Source: an uncultured Trueperaceae bacterium
Lineage (GTDB): Bacteria > Deinococcota > Deinococci > Deinococcales > Trueperaceae
Length of the DNA: 10,627 nt
Assembly (NCBI GenBank): GCA_937907415.1
Contig: CALCHY010000211.1
Location: 1 to 10,627, forward strand
Direction: 5' to 3'
The position numbers were made by a program, and so were the translations under genes. Of the stretch, positions 6,390-10,627 are shown in pieces; the first letter of the stretch is position 1; every line of letters begins with the position of its first letter. The notes under the pieces are model-generated. The model had not been told where the DNA came from. It saw only the letters and a list, made by a program, of their open reading frames with translations, and made no database searches.

Positions 6390-7559
6390 TCAAACGATCA
6401 GCGGCTCGTGCGGCTGATTTGCGCTGCTTGGATCCAGGAAGCGCTCGAAGCGGAACGCGTCGATGTTCAACGTGCGCACCCGCCCATCGAGCGCCTCCTC
6501 GGCGATGAGCCTGCCGACCCTAGCCGCCTGCTGCACGCCGTGACCGGAGAAGCCGCAAGCGTTAAGCCACGAGCTTGCGCCTGGCGCTAGGTCGGGCATG
6601 CGGCCGAGGATGGGATTGTCGTCCGGCGTTACTTCGTAATAGCCCCACCACGACGCGCGCCTGTCGAGGCTCGTTTCTGCCAGCCACGGGAAGCGCTTGA
6701 GGCCGAACCACAGGACGCGGTCAAGGTCCCCGAAGTCCACCCCCTCGTGGAAGCCAGCTGGCTGCTCGTGGTTCGAGCGCCCGAAGAGCACGCGTTGGCC
6801 CTCGCTACGCAAGTAGAGGCCGGTGGCGAGGTCGACCGTGAGAGGGTAGCGGTGAGCGCGCCCAAGCGGAGCGGTGGCGTAGATGCTGCGCAGCAGCGGC
6901 TGAACGGGGACGGGCAGGCCGGCTAGGCTCGTCACCTCGCCTGACCACGCGCCAGCCGCGCACACGACCTGCGCAGCGGCAACCGTGCCTGACGGGGTTC
7001 CTAGACGCCACGCCGCTCCGTCCCAGTGCGCGGAACCAACCGGGGAGTCGAGCAGGACCTCGGCGCCAAGGCCGCGCGCCAGGCCGAGGTAGGCCATGGT
7101 GATGGCGTGCGGGTCGACCACGCCGTCCGCGCTGCCGTACGTCGTCGTGAAGGTCTCCTCCGGGCTGATGGCGAAGGGCACGAGGTGCTGCGCGCTTTCA
7201 GGAGTGAGCTCCTCGACCGGCACCCCGTAACTCTGCTGGAGCTCGAGCGAGCGGAGGTGCTGCGCGGCGTTGGCGCGCGGGACGAGGAAGAGGTACCCGA
7301 GCGGGTCGTAACCGGAAGGCGCGCCGTGGAGAGACTCGAAGTCGCGGTACTCCAAGATCGACTCCCACGACAACATGACGTTCAGCGGATCGCCGAACTG
7401 CACGCGCACCCCGGCGGCGCTGCGCCCGGTCGAACCGCTAGCTGGCGTCGGTTGCGCCTCCAGCACCACCACGTTCGCGCCGCCCTGAGCGAGCCGGAAA
7501 GCGACCGCCGCGCCGACGATGCCTGCGCCGATGACCGCTACGTCGACCGTGCGCGTCAC
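6390..7559 (-). CDS. DAO-family FAD-dependent oxidoreductase (sarcosine oxidase beta / D-amino acid dehydrogenase-like)
   Basis: The 389-residue product has the dinucleotide-binding motif VIGAGIVGAAVA (9-20), with Glu34 at the end of strand 2 to bind the FAD ribose. The stretch GSTGRSAAGVRVQFG (42-56) is typical of the sarcosine oxidase beta/glycine oxidase/D-proline dehydrogenase branch. The C-terminal flavin-contact motifs YYEVTPDDNPILG (307-319) and GFSGHGVQQAARVGRLIAE (336-354) fit the same group. Such enzymes oxidise the C-N bond of secondary or D-amino acids; the exact substrate cannot be read from sequence. I see no signal peptide. Translation starts at a GTG overlapping the antiporter stop codon (GTGA), with a weak GAAGAG upstream, so it is probably coupled to that gene. 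The nearby imine reductase would suit a D-proline-like substrate, but it lies on the other strand. Confidence 0.87.
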   Translation of the reverse strand: MTRTVDVAVIGAGIVGAAVAFRLAQGGANVVVLEAQPTPASGSTGRSAAGVRVQFGDPLNVMLSWESILEYRDFESLHGAPSGYDPLGYLFLVPRANAAQHLRSLELQQSYGVPVEELTPESAQHLVPFAISPEETFTTTYGSADGVVDPHAITMAYLGLARGLGAEVLLDSPVGSAHWDGAAWRLGTPSGTVAAAQVVCAAGAWSGEVTSLAGLPVPVQPLLRSIYATAPLGRAHRYPLTVDLATGLYLRSEGQRVLFGRSNHEQPAGFHEGVDFGDLDRVLWFGLKRFPWLAETSLDRRASWWGYYEVTPDDNPILGRMPDLAPGASSWLNACGFSGHGVQQAARVGRLIAEEALDGRVRTLNIDAFRFERFLDPSSANQPHEPLIV

Positions 7560-8764
7560 ACGAGCTCTTCAGGTGGCGGCCCGACGCGGAAGGCGACGCG
7601 CAGGAACAGCGGAGTGACGAGAGTCGTAACGACCACCATGAGCACCATGACGGAGAACAAATCCGCTGGGATGACCCCGCGCTCCACCCCGATGGCGGCC
7701 ACGATCAACCCGACTTCGCCACGGGAGACCATGCCAGCGCCAACGCGTAGAGACTGCGTGTTGGTGAACCCGAGCAGGCGCGCGCCCAGGCCGGCGCCGA
7801 CCAACTTGGCGAAGATGGCCAACACGATGATGGCGACGCCGACCCACAGGAGCGGGCCGCCGATGGCCTCGCGCAAGTTGGCGCGCAAGCCGATGTCTGC
7901 GAAGAAGATCGAGACGAAGAAGCCGTAGCCGAACACCTGCATGGCCTCCATCAGCTGGTGCTTGAAGTTGGTGCGGCCGATGAGGATGCCAAGGAGGTAA
8001 GCGCCGGTGATGGCGGCGACGCCGCCGAGGTACTCGGCCGACCAGGAGTACACGAGCACTAGCACCAGGCTGATGGCCACGACCGGCTGCGCGATGGGGA
8101 GCTTCGAGAACCACGTCAGCAACCATTTCACGACGGGGGCGAGGAGCACGGCGACGGCGAAATACGCCACCATCTTCACGGCCACCAACCAGATCGGCGG
8201 TGTTGCGCCGCCGCCGCTAGCGAAGACCGCCACCACGACCGAGAGGATGAGGATGCCCATGACGTCGTCGATGACGGCGGCGCCGAGGATCGTCATACCC
8301 TCCTTGGTGCGCAGCTTCTTCAACTCCAGCAGCGTCTGGGCGCTGATGGAGACGCTAGTCGCCGTGAGGATGGTGCCAACGAACACGGCCTCGTTCGTCG
8401 GCATGCCGACGAGCACGCCAAACCCCCAGCCGCCGAGGAACGGCAGGATCACGCCGCCCGTAGCGGAGGAGAGCGCGGGCATGCCTACGCGGCGCATGGC
8501 GCCAAGGTCGGTCTCGAGGCCAGCGATGAACATGAGGAGGATCACGCCGAACTCGCCTAAGAGCTTGATCGTCTCAGTCGTTGCCGCCGCGTGCAAGAAG
8601 AGGGGTGAGCCCATGAGGTCGAACACGCTCGGACCCATGATCAGGCCGAAGCCGATCTCGCCGACGACGGTCGGCTGGCCAAGCAACCCAACGAGGTAAC
8701 CGGTGAGTTTGGCGCCAGCCACCACTATGGCAAGTACGAGCATCAACTCGAGGAACGGCGACAT
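7556..8764 (-). CDS. CPA2-family monovalent cation/proton antiporter (NapA/KefB-like)
   Basis: This 402-residue inner-membrane protein is hydrophobic nearly throughout, with about 12-13 predicted membrane helices. It should exchange Na+ or K+ for H+. Ion-site signatures are present: TATSVSISAQ (134-143), the unwound helix segment, and the Asp-Asp pair Asp166-Asp167 in AAVIDDVMG. Lys320 in IFAKLVGAGLGARLLG corresponds to the lysine that pairs with the aspartate in Thermus NapA, and SRGEVGLIVAA is also conserved. The Asp-Asp pair argues for electrogenic Na+/H+ exchange over KefC-type K+ efflux, which carries Gln-Asp. There is no C-terminal RCK/TrkA-N domain, so it is the short form, and it ends soon after the last helix. 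It starts 14 bp after the peptidase stop and overlaps the FAD oxidoreductase start by 4 bp, so the three genes look like one operon. Confidence 0.9.
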   Translation of the reverse strand: MSPFLELMLVLAIVVAGAKLTGYLVGLLGQPTVVGEIGFGLIMGPSVFDLMGSPLFLHAAATTETIKLLGEFGVILLMFIAGLETDLGAMRRVGMPALSSATGGVILPFLGGWGFGVLVGMPTNEAVFVGTILTATSVSISAQTLLELKKLRTKEGMTILGAAVIDDVMGILILSVVVAVFASGGGATPPIWLVAVKMVAYFAVAVLLAPVVKWLLTWFSKLPIAQPVVAISLVLVLVYSWSAEYLGGVAAITGAYLLGILIGRTNFKHQLMEAMQVFGYGFFVSIFFADIGLRANLREAIGGPLLWVGVAIIVLAIFAKLVGAGLGARLLGFTNTQSLRVGAGMVSRGEVGLIVAAIGVERGVIPADLFSVMVLMVVVTTLVTPLFLRVAFRVGPPPEELV

Positions 8765-8778
8765 GCCTTGGCTCGCTT

Positions 8779-10593
8779 TCAGGCCCGGTTGGCCAGGTGC
8801 TCGAGTTCGCGCACGTAACCCTCGACCACGGCGAACGCCTTCTCGATCGGTGCGGGCGTGGTCATGTCGATGCCGGCAGCGCGGAACAAGTCGATCGGCT
8901 TGAGCTCGGAACCGGCCTTCAGGAAGTCGAGGTAGCGCTCCGCCGGTGCGTTGTCACCGCGCTCGAAGCCAGCCCGCACGTCCGCGGCGAGCGCGGCCGC
9001 CGCCGCGATGCCGACGGCGTACTGGAAGGTGTAGTACGGGATGTAGAGGTGCCCGAACTGCGCCCACGTGATGCCGGTGCGTTCGTCGGCGGTGATCACG
9101 TCGCCGTAACCCTCTTGGAACAACCGCTGCATGCTGCCGACGAGGCGCTGCGCCGTCAGGCCCTCGCCGCGCTCGACGGCCTGGTGGGCCTCCAACTCGA
9201 AGCGCACGAGCGTAGGCATGATGAAGAAGTAGCGGTGGAAGTTGTAGAACGCCTCGTCGAGGATGGCTAGGCGCGCGGCCGGATCGGTGGTCACGGCGAG
9301 GAGGTGGCTGCGCACGAGCGCCTGGTTGAAGTTGGAGGCCGTCTCGGCCACCACCATGGCGTAGTTGGCGTTGGCGGGTGGCTGCACGGCGTCCATGAGC
9401 TTCGAGTGCATGGCGTGACCAAGCTCGTGCGCCAGCGTGCTCATGCTCTCGAGGTCGTTCTGGTAGCTCATCATGATGTACGGCTGACCGCGGTACCAGC
9501 GCGTGGCGAACGCCCCGTCGCGCTTGCCGCGGTTGGGGTAGACGTCCACCCAGCGCTCCTCGAGCAGGCCCTTGCGCAGCGGCGCCAGGTACTCCTCGCC
9601 GAGCGGCGCCATGCCGTCGAGCACGTTCCTGATGGCGCCGTCGTAATCGAGCGCTGGTGCGTTCCGCGCCAACGGCGCGAAGACGTCCCATTCGGCCAGC
9701 TTGCTAACGCCTAGCAGGCGCCTGCGGGCCTCCCAGTAGCGGTGCCACACGCCCAGGTTCTGCTCGAACACGCGCACCACGTTCTCGAGCACCGCGCGCG
9801 GCACCTCGCGCGGTTCGAGCTGCTCGGCCAGCGTGTCCTGGTAGCCGCGCACGCGCGCCTGAAAGACCGCTTGCTTTATGCGGCCGACGTAAAGGTCGGT
9901 GAAGGTGTCCTGATGGGCGAGGAACGCGCGGCTGTACGAATCGTAGGCTTTCTCGCGCAGCTCGCGGTCGTCGCTCATGCGCAGGGCCGGGTAGGTGCTG
10001 CGCGCCACTTCGTAGGTCTGGCCGCCGTGCTCCACGGGAGCGAAGGGCAGCTCGCCGTTGGCTAGCGAGTTGTAGGCGCGCTCGAAGGCGCTGAAGGGGT
10101 CTGCGGTGCGGCCGATGACGTCCTCGACTTCGGCGCTGCGCACGTGCGGGCGGCTCGCTTCGAGGCGTTCGAAGTAGCGCGTGAGGTCGTGCAGGCGCGG
10201 GTCCGCGCTCTGATACTCCGCTAGCCGCTCCTTGCCAAGCGCCAACAACTCGGGCTGGGCGAAGGCAAGCTCGGTGCCGAAGCGTGCCGCTAGGGTTTGA
10301 AAGCGGCCTGCTTTGGCGCGTGCGTCCTGGTCGGTCTGGTCGACCGCCAACGGCATGGTGGCGTAGATGCGCAGCTTCTGCAGCTTGGTGGTTACGGGCC
10401 AGTAGGCCTCGAAGAAGTCGCCAAGCGTGGCCGCGCTCTCACCGAGGCGGCCCTTGAAGGCGGTCAGGCCCGCCAAGTCGCCTTCTGCAGAGGCGAGGTC
10501 GGCCTCGAATGCCGCTTCGCTGGCGTACGTGGCTTGCAGGTTCCAAGTATGCGTTGGGTCTACGTCTTTGCGGTGAGGGAGCACGGTTGGCAT
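8779..10593 (-). CDS. pepF: M3-family zinc oligoendopeptidase F
   Basis: The 604-residue product is a cytoplasmic zinc metallopeptidase of family M3 (oligoendopeptidase F, usually about 600 residues), which cleaves short peptides. The zinc site is intact: His389-Glu390-Leu-Gly-His393 (HELGH, catalytic Glu390) with the third ligand Glu417 in VAETASNF. The substrate-site stretch GHLYIPYYTFQYAVG (514-528) supplies His515, Tyr520 and Tyr521. The N-terminal helical domain occupies roughly 1-200, the catalytic domain about 205-590. No signal peptide is visible. The ATG has no Shine-Dalgarno site; TAGACT lies 5 nt before it, which would suit a leaderless message. It is the first gene of the - strand operon with the antiporter and FAD oxidoreductase; the reason for that grouping is not clear from sequence. 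Confidence 0.95.
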   Translation of the reverse strand: MPTVLPHRKDVDPTHTWNLQATYASEAAFEADLASAEGDLAGLTAFKGRLGESAATLGDFFEAYWPVTTKLQKLRIYATMPLAVDQTDQDARAKAGRFQTLAARFGTELAFAQPELLALGKERLAEYQSADPRLHDLTRYFERLEASRPHVRSAEVEDVIGRTADPFSAFERAYNSLANGELPFAPVEHGGQTYEVARSTYPALRMSDDRELREKAYDSYSRAFLAHQDTFTDLYVGRIKQAVFQARVRGYQDTLAEQLEPREVPRAVLENVVRVFEQNLGVWHRYWEARRRLLGVSKLAEWDVFAPLARNAPALDYDGAIRNVLDGMAPLGEEYLAPLRKGLLEERWVDVYPNRGKRDGAFATRWYRGQPYIMMSYQNDLESMSTLAHELGHAMHSKLMDAVQPPANANYAMVVAETASNFNQALVRSHLLAVTTDPAARLAILDEAFYNFHRYFFIMPTLVRFELEAHQAVERGEGLTAQRLVGSMQRLFQEGYGDVITADERTGITWAQFGHLYIPYYTFQYAVGIAAAAALAADVRAGFERGDNAPAERYLDFLKAGSELKPIDLFRAAGIDMTTPAPIEKAFAVVEGYVRELEHLANRA

Positions 10594-10598
10594 GAAAG

Positions 10599-10604
10599 AG
10601 TCTA
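10599..10604 (-). promoter_or_regulatory. Candidate -10 box (TAGACT) before pepF, possible leaderless start
   Basis: On the - strand TAGACT is followed by CTTTC and then the pepF ATG. A transcript would begin at or next to the start codon, and the absence of a Shine-Dalgarno site agrees. The hexamer is identical to the one before the thiolase gene. A 17-bp-spaced -35 would be AAGCGG, which does not match TTGACA, so confidence is limited. Confidence 0.35.
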
Positions 10605-10627
10605 CGACCGGACGGGTCCCGCCGCTT

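Noticed and set aside
7026..7928. Long + strand open frame of 300 codons across the FAD oxidoreductase/antiporter junction
   Set aside because: It lies opposite two well-supported genes, its translation is low-complexity and rich in Arg, Thr and Pro with no recognisable motif, and such shadow frames are common in GC-rich coding DNA.
8007..8699. + strand open frame of 230 codons opposite the antiporter gene
   Set aside because: Its translation is the antisense of membrane helices (rich in Thr, Ala, Met, Pro) with no family motif, and the antiporter reading is decisive.

Overview
This is a high-GC bacterial window that is almost fully coding. It holds nine genes I can support, in three blocks. 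The taxon cannot be fixed from this sequence alone. A Deinococcota-like (Deinococcus/Thermus/Truepera) origin is a weak inference from three points: few strong Shine-Dalgarno sites; two TAGACT boxes (TANNNT type) within about 10 nt of start codons, resembling leaderless or short-leader promoters of that phylum; and an antiporter resembling Thermus NapA.

Block 1 (28-4099, + strand) is a fatty-acid beta-oxidation operon. A FadI/HADHB-type thiolase overlaps by 4 bp (ATGA) a fused enoyl-CoA hydratase/3-hydroxyacyl-CoA dehydrogenase of FadJ/HADHA type. Together they would form the trifunctional beta-oxidation complex. A flavodoxin-fold NAD(P)H-dependent oxidoreductase follows directly. Its best start is a CTG overlapping the fadJ stop codon, and a perfect short hairpin lies across that junction.

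Block 2 (4112-6380) starts with a convergent HicB-family antitoxin-like gene on the - strand. It has a long basic low-complexity N-terminal tail and no visible HicA partner. A 300-bp divergent, partly AT-rich spacer separates it from a + strand pair: an ornithine cyclodeaminase/mu-crystallin family reductase, probably a cyclic-imine (Delta1-pyrroline-2-carboxylate type) reductase, and an AhpD-like carboxymuconolactone decarboxylase family protein with an intact E-x11-CxxC-x3-H motif.

Block 3 (6390-10593, - strand) is a three-gene operon read right to left: an M3-family oligoendopeptidase F, a CPA2 monovalent cation/proton antiporter with the Asp-Asp motif, and a DAO-type FAD oxidoreductase that overlaps the antiporter stop by 4 bp (GTGA). 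The imine reductase and the FAD amine/imino-acid oxidase converge on each other with the AhpD-like gene between them. A linked D-proline or cyclic imino-acid catabolic role is possible but unproven.

I see no mobile element, CRISPR array, rRNA or tRNA, and no clearly novel multi-gene system. The points most worth a second look are the orphan HicB with its tail, the fadJ/oxidoreductase junction, and the possible D-proline module.
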